Below are positions 23,291 through 32,908 of a stretch of 64,000 nt of DNA, in pieces. Within the stretch, counting starts at the first letter, position 1. Each line of letters starts with the position of its first letter. Position numbers and translations under genes: made by a program. The stretch comes from RHKX01 sp963823275. GTDB taxonomy: Bacteria > Actinomycetota > Thermoleophilia > Solirubrobacterales > 70-9. Under the pieces are notes generated by a model. The model had not been told where the DNA came from and made no database searches. It saw only the letters and a program-made list of their open reading frames with translations. The DNA is taken from assembly GCA_963823275.1 (NCBI GenBank), contig CAWGKW010000001.1:806001-870000 (forward strand). Reading direction: 5' to 3'.

Positions 23291-25705
23291 ATGCCCCTGA
23301 ACCGCAGGTTCGTCCGTGGCGTGATCGCCGCGTCTTCAGCCCTGATCGGCGCCTTAATGTTGGTCTCACCCGCGCTTGGCTACAAGGTCAAGATTCGCGA
23401 GACCAGCTACGGGATCCCGCACATCAAGGCCGACAACTTCGGATCTGGTGGTTACGGCGTCGGCTACGCCTTTGCCAAGCAGAACATCTGCACGTTCGCC
23501 AACAACAACGTCACCACGTCGGCGCGGCGATCGAAGTACTTCGGCCCGGGGGAATCGACGCCTGAGAGTGCCGCGGGATCGGTCAGCAACCTCGATTCCG
23601 ACTTCTTCTGGCAGTCCGTGATCGATTCCAAGCGGATCGAAGACCTGTTGGACGCCAAGGGCGTCCAGAGCCCCTCCAAGGATGCCAAGGCGGCGATCCG
23701 CGGCTACGCCGCCGGCTACAACGCCTACCTCTCCAAGGTCGGCGTCGACAACATCCCCGACGAGAGCTGCAGCGGCGAGAAGTGGGTCAAGCCGATCAAG
23801 GCGATCGACGTCTGGCGCCGGATCTACCAAGCCGACCTGCTCGCCAGCAGCCAGAACTTCATCTCCGACTTCGTCGCGGCGGAGCCGCCGGCACCGAGCA
23901 TGATGTCGGCGCCCGAGCTCTCGCCTGATCAGGCGGCGGAGGCGCTCAAGGGCTCCCCCTACGACGTCAGCGCCGACGACGCCGACACCGCGCAGATGGG
24001 TTCCAACGCCCTCGGGGTCGGCAAGGATGATTCGCGCAACGGAAACGGGCTCGTCCTGGCCAATCCGCACTTCCCATGGAAGGGGATCGACCGCTTCTGG
24101 GAGTTCCAGATGACGATCCCCGGCGAGATCAACGTGATCGGCTCGAGCCTGATGGGCTTCCCGGCAATCAACATCGGACACAACAAGCACGTCGCCTGGA
24201 GCCACACCGTCTCCACCGCGCAGCGCTTCACGCTGTTCGAGTTGGAGCTCGACCCCACCGACCCGACCAGCTACATCTACGACGGCGAGTCGATTCCGAT
24301 GACGAGCCGCGAGGTCACGGTTCCGGTGCAGGGCGGGGGGACCGAGTCGACGACGCTCTGGTATTCGCAGTTCGGCCGCATCCTGGCGCGCCCAAGCGTC
24401 GGGTTGAGCTGGACGGACACGACCGTCTTCGCCCTCGGCGACGCCAACGACCAGATTCGCTCTGCCGATACGTGGCTGCATATGGATCAGGCGAAGAGCT
24501 CGAAGGACCTCGTCGCCGCCCAGTCGAAGTACCAAGGCAACCCCTGGGTCAACACGATCGGCGCAGACGACAACGCCAAGGCCTTCTACACCGACGACAC
24601 GGTCGTCCCGGCAGTCACCCAGGAGAAGATCGACACCTGCATCAAGCCTGGGATCTCGACCGTCATCTACAACGCGGCCGGCCTGATTCCGCTCGACGGC
24701 TCGACCTCCGCCTGCAACTGGGACAACGATCCCGATGCTGCGGTGAAGGGAATCTTCGGGCCCTCGAACCTCCCGATCCAGTTCCGCGACGACTACGTGC
24801 TGAACGCCAACGATTCGTTCTGGCAGAGCAACGCCGACGCGCCGCTGACGGGGTTCAGCCCAATCATCGGCTGCCAGGACTGCCAGCAGGGCCTGCGCAC
24901 GCAGCTCGGCCACGAGATGGTGGCCGAGCGCATGGACGCCACCGACGGGCTCGGCGGCAAGCCCGAGTTCACGCTCGACAACATGCAGAGGATGTGGCTC
25001 GGTGATCGCAGCCTCGCCGCCGAGCGAACCAGCGACGCATTGGCTCAGATCTGCACCGACAACCCGACGATCACGACGCCGTCGGGCAACGTGGACGTCA
25101 CCGAGGCGTGTCCGATCATCGCCGCCTACAACGACACCGGCCTGCTCGACTCGCCGGGGGGCTGGCTGTTCAACATCTGGTGGGAGGAGTCGGGCGGCGG
25201 CACGTTCTGGAGTACTCCGTTCGATGCCAACCAGCCGCTGACCACGCCGAATACTCTCAACCAGAGCAACCCGTCCTCGATCGAGGCGCTCGGCGTCGCG
25301 GTGCAGGAGCTCCGCGATCGCAGCATCCCGCTCGACGCGACATACGGAGACGTTCAGTATGCGCTGGGCCGCAATGACAAACTGATTCCGATCCACGGCT
25401 GCTCGACCGGGTGCTGGCAGGCCATCTACAGCTCGACCAATGACTCCAACCCGGACTTCCCCTACGGGCGGGTCTCCGCCGGCTCGAGCACGGTCCAGAT
25501 GACCGAGTTCACCGACAACGGCCCCAAGGGCAACTGGCTGCTCACCTACTCGCAGTCGGAGAACAGGTCGAACAAGCACTACAGCGACCAGACCGAGCAG
25601 TTCTCCAACAGCGAGTTCATCGAGATGCTCTACACGAACAAGGAGATCAAGGGCGATCCCGAGTACAGGCTCACGAAGCTGAGCGAGAAGGGCAAGAAGA
25701 AGTAG
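23291..25705 (+). CDS. Exported penicillin acylase family N-terminal nucleophile hydrolase
   Basis: An 804-residue precursor starting at ATG 23291 after GAGGAGAG. The signal peptide spans about residues 1-30 (GVIAASSALIGALMLVSPALG). The alpha-chain start KVKIRETSYGIPHIKADNFGS is classic, the linker precedes MGSNALGVG, where Ser238 should become the N-terminal nucleophile of the beta chain, and GLVLANPHFPW is the conserved strand after it. The region LMGFPAINIGHNKHVAWSHT fits the oxyanion-hole segment. The closest type by architecture is the acyl-homoserine-lactone/aculeacin/cyclic-lipopeptide acylase group. Activity would be extracellular amide cleavage; the acyl chain preference cannot be read. 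Confidence 0.9.
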   Translation: MPLNRRFVRGVIAASSALIGALMLVSPALGYKVKIRETSYGIPHIKADNFGSGGYGVGYAFAKQNICTFANNNVTTSARRSKYFGPGESTPESAAGSVSNLDSDFFWQSVIDSKRIEDLLDAKGVQSPSKDAKAAIRGYAAGYNAYLSKVGVDNIPDESCSGEKWVKPIKAIDVWRRIYQADLLASSQNFISDFVAAEPPAPSMMSAPELSPDQAAEALKGSPYDVSADDADTAQMGSNALGVGKDDSRNGNGLVLANPHFPWKGIDRFWEFQMTIPGEINVIGSSLMGFPAINIGHNKHVAWSHTVSTAQRFTLFELELDPTDPTSYIYDGESIPMTSREVTVPVQGGGTESTTLWYSQFGRILARPSVGLSWTDTTVFALGDANDQIRSADTWLHMDQAKSSKDLVAAQSKYQGNPWVNTIGADDNAKAFYTDDTVVPAVTQEKIDTCIKPGISTVIYNAAGLIPLDGSTSACNWDNDPDAAVKGIFGPSNLPIQFRDDYVLNANDSFWQSNADAPLTGFSPIIGCQDCQQGLRTQLGHEMVAERMDATDGLGGKPEFTLDNMQRMWLGDRSLAAERTSDALAQICTDNPTITTPSGNVDVTEACPIIAAYNDTGLLDSPGGWLFNIWWEESGGGTFWSTPFDANQPLTTPNTLNQSNPSSIEALGVAVQELRDRSIPLDATYGDVQYALGRNDKLIPIHGCSTGCWQAIYSSTNDSNPDFPYGRVSAGSSTVQMTEFTDNGPKGNWLLTYSQSENRSNKHYSDQTEQFSNSEFIEMLYTNKEIKGDPEYRLTKLSEKGKKK

Positions 25706-25824
25706 CCCGGCCCCGGCCGCGAGAGAACCGGAGAACCGGCACGCGCTGATCTGGGCGGTGATAGGGTCGCGCCGCGCAGCGGATGGGGCCGCTGTGTCGC
25801 ACCCAACTGGAGGAGAGACTCATC

Positions 25825-28351
25825 TTGACCAGGACGTCCAGGCTTCTCGCCGCATTGATCGCCGTAGCACTCTGCGCCACACTCGGCTCATCGGCCCTCG
25901 CGGCCGACGGGAGTTCGGTCGCGCCGAAGAAGAAGACTTCGCTCAAGATCAAGAGCAAGAGCCAGAAGGACATCCTCAACAAGGGTGTCAAGGTCAAGGT
26001 CACCGGCAAGAAGGCCAAGAAGCTGAAGCTGGAGCTCGCCTCCAGCACCTTCGACCAGTCGAAGTTCAAGTCCCTGGGCAAGACCAAGAAGATCAAGCTC
26101 AACAAGAAGGGCAAGGCGAAGGTCTCGCTGAAGCTCTCCAGCGACGGCAAGTCACAGGTCAAGACCTGCCAGGGCAGGACGATCCAGGTGACCGTCAAGG
26201 GTGCGAAGTCGAAAGTCAAGCTCGTCCGTGACACCGCGAAGTGCAAGCCCCAGGACATCGATCTGAGCCGAGCCGACGAGTGCGACTTCATCGGTGATCA
26301 GAGCAGCTCCCGCTGCCTGCTTCCCGTTCCCCGACGACTACTACACGATCAACGACCCCGATACCGCGACTGAGAAGCGCCTCAACATCAGCACCGGCGC
26401 GACCCCGACCAACTCCAGCGACGTGCCGATCGACGCGACGCCCTACAGCCAGAGCGACGGGTTCAGCCCCGGCCAGGCGATCGTCGTCAGGATCCCCGGC
26501 CTCGATAACCCCGACGCGCTTGCGGCGACCGACGCGACGCCGCTGGCCGACCTCGGCCGCTACACCGAGGAGGACGCACCTGTCGTCGTCATCGACGCCG
26601 AGACGGGTGAGCGTCACCCGATCTGGGTCGAGATCGACTCGAACGCCAACGACGTGCCCGAGCAGACGACGGTGCTCGTTCATCCGGCGGAGAACTTCGC
26701 CTCAGGTCACCGCTACATCATCGCGATGCGCAACCTCAAAGACAGCGACGGCGAGACGCTGAGCGCGCCCGAGGGGTTCCGCTACTACCGCGACGATCTG
26801 CCCTCGAATGATTCTGAGATCAACGATCAGCGCGACCGCTTCGACAGCATCTTCGGCTCGCTCAAGGACGCGGACGTCAAGCGCGCCGACCTCTACCTCG
26901 CCTGGGACTTCACGGTCGCCACCGACGAGAACATCGCCAAGAACACCCTGAAGATGCGGAACGACGCTTTCTCACAGCTCGGCGACACGAACCTCGGCAA
27001 CAACATCGTCGAGGGCGACGCGCCGAACTTCACCGTCACCTCGTCGCAGAACTACGAGATGCCGCCCGGCGTCGACCCGCTCCTGCCCGAGGACTCGAAC
27101 ATGGCTCGAAGCGTGTCCGGGACCTTTGAGGTCCCCTGCTACATGACCGATCCCGATGGACCTGGTGGGACTCCACCCTGTGGGCCGGGCTCGGAGCTGA
27201 ACCTGAACAGCGCTGGCCTGCCGGAACAGAACGGGACCTGGACGGCGAACTTCGAATGCATGATTCCCTACAGCGCGCTCTCGTCTCCGGCCCGGCCGAC
27301 GATCTACGGTCACGGCCTGCTCGGGGATGCCGGCGAGGCCCGGTCGGGTCCGCAGAAGACGCTGGGGAACACGCAGAACATCATGGATTGCGCAACCGAC
27401 GAGATCGGCATGTCCGACCCCGACACCTTCAACACGATCGGGATCCTGCAGGACATGAGCGACTTCCCGGAGCTCGCCGATCGGCTCCAGCAGGGGCTGA
27501 TCAATGGGCTCTACCTGGGTCGCCTGCTCAACAACAACGACGGATTCGTCAGCGAGGATGCCTTCAGAGTCGACGACGAGAGCCCGGCCGGTCCCGGCAA
27601 CCCCCCGGTGATCGACACCTCGCGTCTCTATTACAACGGCAACAGCCAGGGCGCGATCTTCGGCGGCGCCCTGACCGCGCTCTCACCGGACTTCACCCGT
27701 TCTTCACTCGGCGTCGGCGGGATGAACTACTCGGTCCTGCTCAACCGCTCGGTCGACTTCGACACCTACAAGCTGTTCCTCGACCCCGCCTACCCGTCGG
27801 CGATGGATCAGCAGTTGATCCTCTCGATGATCCAGATCCTCTGGGACCGCGGTGAGTCCAACGGCTACGCGCACCGGATGACCACCAACCCGCTGCCGGA
27901 CACGCCCCCCCACGAGCTGCTGATGAACATCGCCGTCGGCGATCATCAGGTCACCAACTTCGCCGCCGAGACGATGGCGCGAACGATCGGCTCCGCCCAG
28001 ATCCACAACCCGATCGTGTACCCCGGCCGCTGGCCGGGGGTGGATGTCGGCTGGAACATCGATCCGATCGCCGGCTACCCGTACAACAGCGGCTCGGCGT
28101 TGGTCTACTGGGACGGCGGTCCGATTCGCGACGATCCGGGCTCGGTGGATCCGCTGGATGTGCTCGGCACCGACGTCCCACCGCTCGAGAACCTGTCGAA
28201 CCGCACGGGCAGGGACCCACACGGCCTGCCGCGTGCGACCCCGGAGGAGCAGCAGATGGTCTCCGACTTCCTGATGCCCGACAACGTCAGCGAGATCAAC
28301 GACGAGTGTGCCGGCGCCCCCTGCTACGACTTCAACTTCCCGGGGCCGTAG
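25825..28351 (+). pseudogene. Large exported protein, possible alpha/beta-hydrolase family, one frameshift
   Basis: TTG 25825 with GGAGGAG ten bases upstream begins a signal peptide (LLAALIAVALCATLGSSALA). A very lysine-rich basic region follows (residues about 30-140). The first frame holds DECDFIGDQSSSRCLLP and then loses sense. The second frame continues directly with FPFPDDYYTINDPDTATEK and runs about 680 residues to 28351. Together they give one contiguous CLLPFPDDYYT motif. Length 2527 is 3n+1, consistent with one inserted base near 26330. Downstream, YYNGNSQGAIFGGALTALSP looks like a G-x-S-x-G nucleophile elbow, and VGDHQVTNFAAE may be the acid/His end region. Unbroken it would encode about 842 residues. 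Substrate unknown. Confidence 0.7.
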
Positions 28352-28573
28352 CCCCGGCGGGGAGCTGAATCGAGGCGGCCGGCGGCGGGCGACCGCGGCG
28401 GCCGTTCTCGTATTTGCAGGAGTTTGCTGCTACCGTCCCCGGCGTCGGGTTGCCCTACTTTCATTGGCGGGCGCCTGAGAGGTTCAAGTTTCTCGCTGCG
28501 TCAGCACTCGGCTGAGCGTTTTCGGGGCCGACGAATCTCCCCGAATCACAACGCTCGCAAGGAGCAGCAGATA

Positions 28574-29894
28574 ATGAGTACCACCTTCGCCGATCTCGGC
28601 GTGTCAAATACCGTCGCGACGGCTCTCGCCAAACGCGGCATCAACAGTCCCTTCCCGGTCCAGAAGCTCGTCATCGAAGACGTGATGGCCGGCCACGACG
28701 TCCTCGTCCAGTCACCGACCGGATCGGGCAAGACGCTCGCGTTCGGCGTCCCCCTCGTCGATCGGATCGCCGCCGACGCCCGCCGCCCGGCGGCGCTCGT
28801 GCTTGCCCCGACCCGCGAGCTCGCTCGCCAGATCGTCGACGAGCTCGAGATGATCGCCAGGGCCCGTGCCCTCAAGGTCGAGGTCGTCTACGGCGGGGTC
28901 GGCATGGAGCCGCAGATCCGCAAGGCGCCGAAGGCCCACATCCTGGTCGCCACTCCCGGCCGCCTCGAGGATCTGATCCAGCGCCGCGCGCTCACCCTCA
29001 ACAACGTCCAGACGCTCGTCCTCGACGAGGCCGACCGGATGCTCGACATGGGCTTCAAGCCCGCGGTCGACCGGATCGTCGCTCTGATCCCCAACAGGAA
29101 TCAGACCCTGTTCTTCTCCGCCACCCTCGAGGGCGCAGCCGGTGACCTCGCCACGACCTACACCAAGGACGCCCGGCGTCACGTCAACGCGCCCAAGCAC
29201 GAGGATCGGGTGGCAATCGGCCACCGCTTCATCGGCGTCTCCAGCCAGGGGGCCAAGGTCGACGCTCTGATCAAGGAGATCGACGCCGGCGACCGCGGCC
29301 GGACGCTCGTCTTCGTCCGCACAAAACGTGGCTGTGACCGTCTGGTCAAGAAGCTCAGCGCCGAGGACGTCCAGTCGGTCGCCATGCACGGCGACAAGTC
29401 CCAGTCACAGCGCCAGAAGGCGCTCGCCCGTTTCGAGCGCGGCGACGTCAGGGTGCTGATCGCGACCGATGTCGCCGCCCGTGGCATCGACGTCTCCGAG
29501 ATCACCCATGTGATCAACTTCGACGCTCCCGAAGATGCCGACACCTACACCCACCGGACGGGCCGCACCGGCCGGGCCGGTGCCACCGGTGAGGCGGTCA
29601 GCTTCGTGCTCGGCGACCAGGTCCACGAGATGCGACGGATGGCCGCCGACCTGCGTCTGACCCGCGAGTTCGACAGCCGCGAGGGTGCCGAGTTCAGCAG
29701 CCCGGGCGGCGGCGGGTCCCGACCGGGTCACGGTGGCCGCAACAACGGGAATCGGCGGTCGCAACCACGGCGGTCGCAACAGTCAGCGCAACTCCCAGGG
29801 CCAGGGCCGCAAGTCCAAGCAGGGCGGAGGCGGCTCAACCGCTCCCAAGCAGCGCAAGCGCCGCCGGCCTCAGCAGGGCTCACGCAGCTCCTAG
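28574..29894 (+). CDS. DEAD-box RNA helicase, frameshift in C-terminal tail
   Basis: ATG 28574 follows AAGGAG. All helicase motifs are present: Q-motif GINSPFPVQKLVI, Walker A SPTGSGKT, PTRELARQ, ATPGRLEDLI, DEAD in LVLDEADRMLDMGF, SAT in FFSATLEG, VFVRTKRG, ATDVAARGIDV and HRTGRTGRAG. The RNA-binding tail is glycine/arginine/asparagine-rich. The frame used by the core would run to 29947 with an unlikely RRRRRGPASRRRERR ending and 68 bases of overlap with the sigma gene. A shift near 29750 gives the normal NHGGRNSQRNSQGQGRKSK tail ending in KRRRPQQGSRSS at 29894. Length 1321 is 3n+1. The 220 bases upstream hold no gene and may be a long regulated leader, as is common for cold-induced helicases. 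Confidence 0.88.
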
Positions 29895-30725
29895 GCCATC
29901 GGCGCCGACGTCGAGGTCCAGCTTCTCGCCGCCGCGAACGGCGGTGAGGAGCTTGTCCAGCGCCGCCGCAAGCAGTCGCGAAACCTGCATCTGTGAGATG
30001 CCTATCCGCTCGCCGATCTCGCGCTGCGTCAGGCCCTCGTGGAAGCGCAGGTGAAGAGCCTGCTGCTCTCTTGGGCGCAGAGCGGCTGAGCTGACGGCCA
30101 GGTTCGACTCGATCCGTTCGAAGCCGCCGTCGTCGACGCCGAGCGTCTCGACCATCGGGGTCATGTCGTCCTCACCGCGGGCTGAGGGGGCGTCGAGCGA
30201 CATCGTCCGCCGCGCGCGATCGGCCTGCAGCCCCTCGAGCACCTGGACCTCCGCGAGCCCGGAGCGGGTCGCGATCTCGGCGACGCTCGCGTTGCGATGG
30301 CTCTCGCCGCGGATCTCGCGCGAGGCCTCGCTGATCTTCATCGAACGCTCCTGCAGTCCCCGTGGCAGGCGCACGCTCCAGGAGTGGTCACGGAAGTGGT
30401 GACGCAACTCGCCGAGGATCGTGGGGGCGGCGAAGGCGACGAAATCGATCTGGCGGGCCGGGTCGAAGCGGTCGATCGCCTTCAGTAGTCCGACGCTGGC
30501 GACCTGGACCAGGTCCTCGACGGGCTCGATGCCGCCGCGGTAGCGCAGGGCGAGGGAGCGGGCAAGCGGCATGAAGCGCTCGACGAGCTCCTCCCGGACG
30601 CGAGTATCTTGCGTCTCCGCAAACTGCCTCAACAACAGACGTTCGGCCTGGGTGGTGGAGCTCAAGGCTGTGCCCTTCTGTCTCGCTACAACCGCGATGA
30701 CGAGGCCCCTCCCATCCATTTTCAC
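29880..30725 (-). CDS. RNA polymerase sigma factor of the SigB/SigF/SigG group
   Basis: About 281 residues if started at ATG 30725. A TTG at 30665 with AAGGG eight bases upstream would begin nearer to the usual N-terminus and is a serious alternative. Region 2 is visible as RFMPLARSLALRYRG, EDLVQVASVGLLKAIDRFDP and FVAFAAPTILGELRHHFRD. The WSVRLPRGLQE stretch is the region 3 start specific to the SigB/SigF group. Region 4 has LRPREQQALHLRFHEGLTQREIGERIGISQMQVSRLL. Such factors run stress or sporulation-like regulons under an anti-sigma/anti-anti-sigma switch, which is not encoded nearby. The 3' end overlaps the convergent helicase gene by 15 bases. Confidence 0.9.
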   Translation of the reverse strand: MKMDGRGLVIAVVARQKGTALSSTTQAERLLLRQFAETQDTRVREELVERFMPLARSLALRYRGGIEPVEDLVQVASVGLLKAIDRFDPARQIDFVAFAAPTILGELRHHFRDHSWSVRLPRGLQERSMKISEASREIRGESHRNASVAEIATRSGLAEVQVLEGLQADRARRTMSLDAPSARGEDDMTPMVETLGVDDGGFERIESNLAVSSAALRPREQQALHLRFHEGLTQREIGERIGISQMQVSRLLAAALDKLLTAVRGGEKLDLDVGADGLGAA

Positions 30726-30855
30726 CGGCGACTTGGCGCTGGGTTTGTCTACTCGGGCCGCGGATCGAAGAACCGGCGACCCTCACTCAAGGTAACGAGC
30801 GTCGGCGAGGATCGGATCAACGCTTCCTGCGCTGGAGCTTGTGACCTGGCGACCT

Positions 30856-30900
30856 CGAGATGGCAAGAACCGGCTGTGGTGGCCGGTTTCTGCCATCTCG
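30856..30900 (-). terminator. Hairpin after typA
   Basis: A 19-base arm (30856-30874) pairs with 30882-30900 around a 7-base loop. The outer ten pairs CGAGATGGCA/TGCCATCTCG and the inner CCGGC/GCCGG are perfect, with a mismatch zone between. It lies 16 bases past the typA stop on the minus strand. No U-run follows, as is usual for high-GC actinobacterial terminators. Confidence 0.6.
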
Positions 30901-30915
30901 CGAGTGGTGGGGCCG

Positions 30916-32775
30916 TCAGTTCGAGGCGGCAGCGCGAGCGCGGCGGGCCGCGCGGACCCGATCGTTCTTGGAGAGGTCGAGCTTGCGCATGCGGACCGAC
31001 TGGGGGGTGATCTCGACGTTCTCGTCCTCGCGCAGGAACTCGATCGCCTGCTCCAGGGAGAGCAGCTTGTGAGGGATGAGCCGGACGAGGATGTCGGCGC
31101 TGGCAGCGCGGACGTTCGTCTGGTGTTTCTCCTTGGTCGCGTTGACGTCGAGGTCGTCGGCCCGCGAGTTCTCGCCGACGATCATGCCCTCGTAGACGTC
31201 CTCGCCGGGGCCGATGAAGAGCGTTCCGCGCTCCTGCAGGCTGAACAGGGCGAAGCTGGCGCTCTTTCCAGTCCGGTCGGCGACCAGGGCACCGGTCGGC
31301 CGAGTCCGCAGCTCGCCCGCCCAGGGCTCCCAGCGATCGAAGACGTGGTGCATCAGGCCGGTGCCGCGGGTCTCGGTCAGAAACTCCGTGCGGAAGCCGA
31401 TCAGCCCGCGGGCCGGAACGAGGAACTCGAGGCGGACCCAGCCGGTCGAGTGGTTGACCATCTGCTCCATCCGGCCCTTGCGGACCGCGAGTGCCTGGGT
31501 GACGACGCCGACGTAGTCCTCGGGAACGTCGATCGCGAGTCGTTCGACCGGCTCGCAGGTCTTGCCGTCGACCTCGCGGGTGACCACCTGGGGCTGGCCG
31601 GCGGTCAGTTCGAAGCCCTCGCGCCGCATCATCTCCAGCAGGACGACCAGCTGCAATTCACCGCGGCCCTGAACCTCCCAGGCGTCGGGGCGCTCGGTGT
31701 CATTGACGCGGATCGAGACGTTTCCGACGAGCTCCTGTTGAAGCCGATCGTGGATCTGGCGGGCGGTCAGCTTGCTGCCGTCGCGCCCGGCGAGGGGGGA
31801 GGTGTTGATACCGACGATCATCGCGAGCGAGGGCTCGTCGACGGTCGTGACCGGCAACGGACGAGGGTCCTCGGGGTCGGCGAGCGTCTCGCCGATCGTC
31901 ACCTCATCGAGCCCGGCCACGGCGATGATCTCTCCCGGCCCGGCCTCCTTCGTCTCCACCCGCTCGAGGTTCTGGGTCGTGTACAGGGTCGTGACGTTGG
32001 CACGGGTGATCGTGCCGTCCTCGCGGCACCAGGCGATCGGCTGGCCGGCTCGGATCGTTCCGTGGTGGATTCGGCAGAGGGCGAGGCGGCCGACGTAAGG
32101 GGAGGCGTCGAGGTTGGTGACCAGAGCCTGCAGCGGGTGCTCGGGGTCGAACTCGGGCGCGGGGATCTGTTCGACCATCAGGTCCATCAGGGGCTTGAGG
32201 TCGGTGCCCACCTCGCCCTCGGTCATCGAGGCCCAGCGGTCCCTGGCGTTCGTGTAGACGATCGGGAACTCGATCTGAGACTCCTCGGCGTCGAGGTCGA
32301 GAAAGAGCTCGTACACCTCGTCGACGACCTCGGCGATCCGGGCGTCGGGACGATCGACCTTGTTGACGACGAGGATGACCGGTAGGCGACGTTCGAGGGC
32401 CTTGCGGAGGACGAAACGGGTCTGCGGCAGGGGCCCCTCGGAGGCGTCGACGAGCAGCAGGATCCCGTCGACCATCGTCAGCCCGCGCTCGACCTCACCG
32501 CCGAAGTCGGCGTGGCCGGGGGTGTCGATGATGTTCAGCTTCACCCCCTCGTGGTCGACGGAGGTGTTCTTGGCGAGGATCGTGATGCCCTTCTCGCGCT
32601 CGAGGTCCATCGAATCCATGACGCGCTCGTTGACGTCCGATCCCGCCCGGAACGCCCCTGATTGCCACAGCATTCCGTCGAGGAGGGTGGTCTTGCCGTG
32701 GTCGACGTGAGCGACGATCGCAACGTTGCGCAGGTCGTCTCGCTTCTGAAGTGAGGTGGCGGCGTCAGGAGTCAT
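30916..32775 (-). CDS. typA: Translational GTPase TypA/BipA
   Basis: A 619-residue ribosome-binding GTPase starting at ATG 32775. The G domain has G1 VAHVDHGKTTLLDG near residue 20, a switch region with KGITILAKNT (the TypA-specific form of EKGITI), G3 IDTPGHADFGGE and G4 VVNKVDRPDAR. Domain II, the EF-G-like domain III (PVERLAIDVPEDYVGVV) and the BipA-specific C-terminal domain (RGLIGFRTEFLTETRGTG, then GTLFIGPGEDVYEGMIVGE) follow, and length is normal. It supports ribosome assembly and translation under stress. The N-terminus overlaps only weakly supported upstream starts of the divergent MMPL gene. Confidence 0.95.
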   Translation of the reverse strand: MTPDAATSLQKRDDLRNVAIVAHVDHGKTTLLDGMLWQSGAFRAGSDVNERVMDSMDLEREKGITILAKNTSVDHEGVKLNIIDTPGHADFGGEVERGLTMVDGILLLVDASEGPLPQTRFVLRKALERRLPVILVVNKVDRPDARIAEVVDEVYELFLDLDAEESQIEFPIVYTNARDRWASMTEGEVGTDLKPLMDLMVEQIPAPEFDPEHPLQALVTNLDASPYVGRLALCRIHHGTIRAGQPIAWCREDGTITRANVTTLYTTQNLERVETKEAGPGEIIAVAGLDEVTIGETLADPEDPRPLPVTTVDEPSLAMIVGINTSPLAGRDGSKLTARQIHDRLQQELVGNVSIRVNDTERPDAWEVQGRGELQLVVLLEMMRREGFELTAGQPQVVTREVDGKTCEPVERLAIDVPEDYVGVVTQALAVRKGRMEQMVNHSTGWVRLEFLVPARGLIGFRTEFLTETRGTGLMHHVFDRWEPWAGELRTRPTGALVADRTGKSASFALFSLQERGTLFIGPGEDVYEGMIVGENSRADDLDVNATKEKHQTNVRAASADILVRLIPHKLLSLEQAIEFLREDENVEITPQSVRMRKLDLSKNDRVRAARRARAAASN

Positions 32776-32908
32776 CGGGGCGCGGGATGGTACGGATCGA
32801 GGGCCCAGGGACTCGTCAGCCTCCGGGAACGCGATCTCGGCCCCGATGGTTCATTCTGCGCGGCCCACCTCCGCCACTGACCGTCGACCCGCAGGGAATC
32901 ACCTTACC

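Noticed and set aside
23366..25579. A 737-residue open frame on the minus strand
   Set aside because: Antisense to the penicillin-acylase gene, with no recognisable motif or upstream ribosome-binding site.
26290..29760. Programmed ribosomal frameshifting at the breaks near 26330 and 29750
   Set aside because: No slippery heptamer or suitable downstream structure was seen, and similar breaks occur at many unrelated sites in the window, which favours sequence error.
30841..32385. A 514-residue open frame on the plus strand
   Set aside because: Antisense to typA, which is fully conserved.
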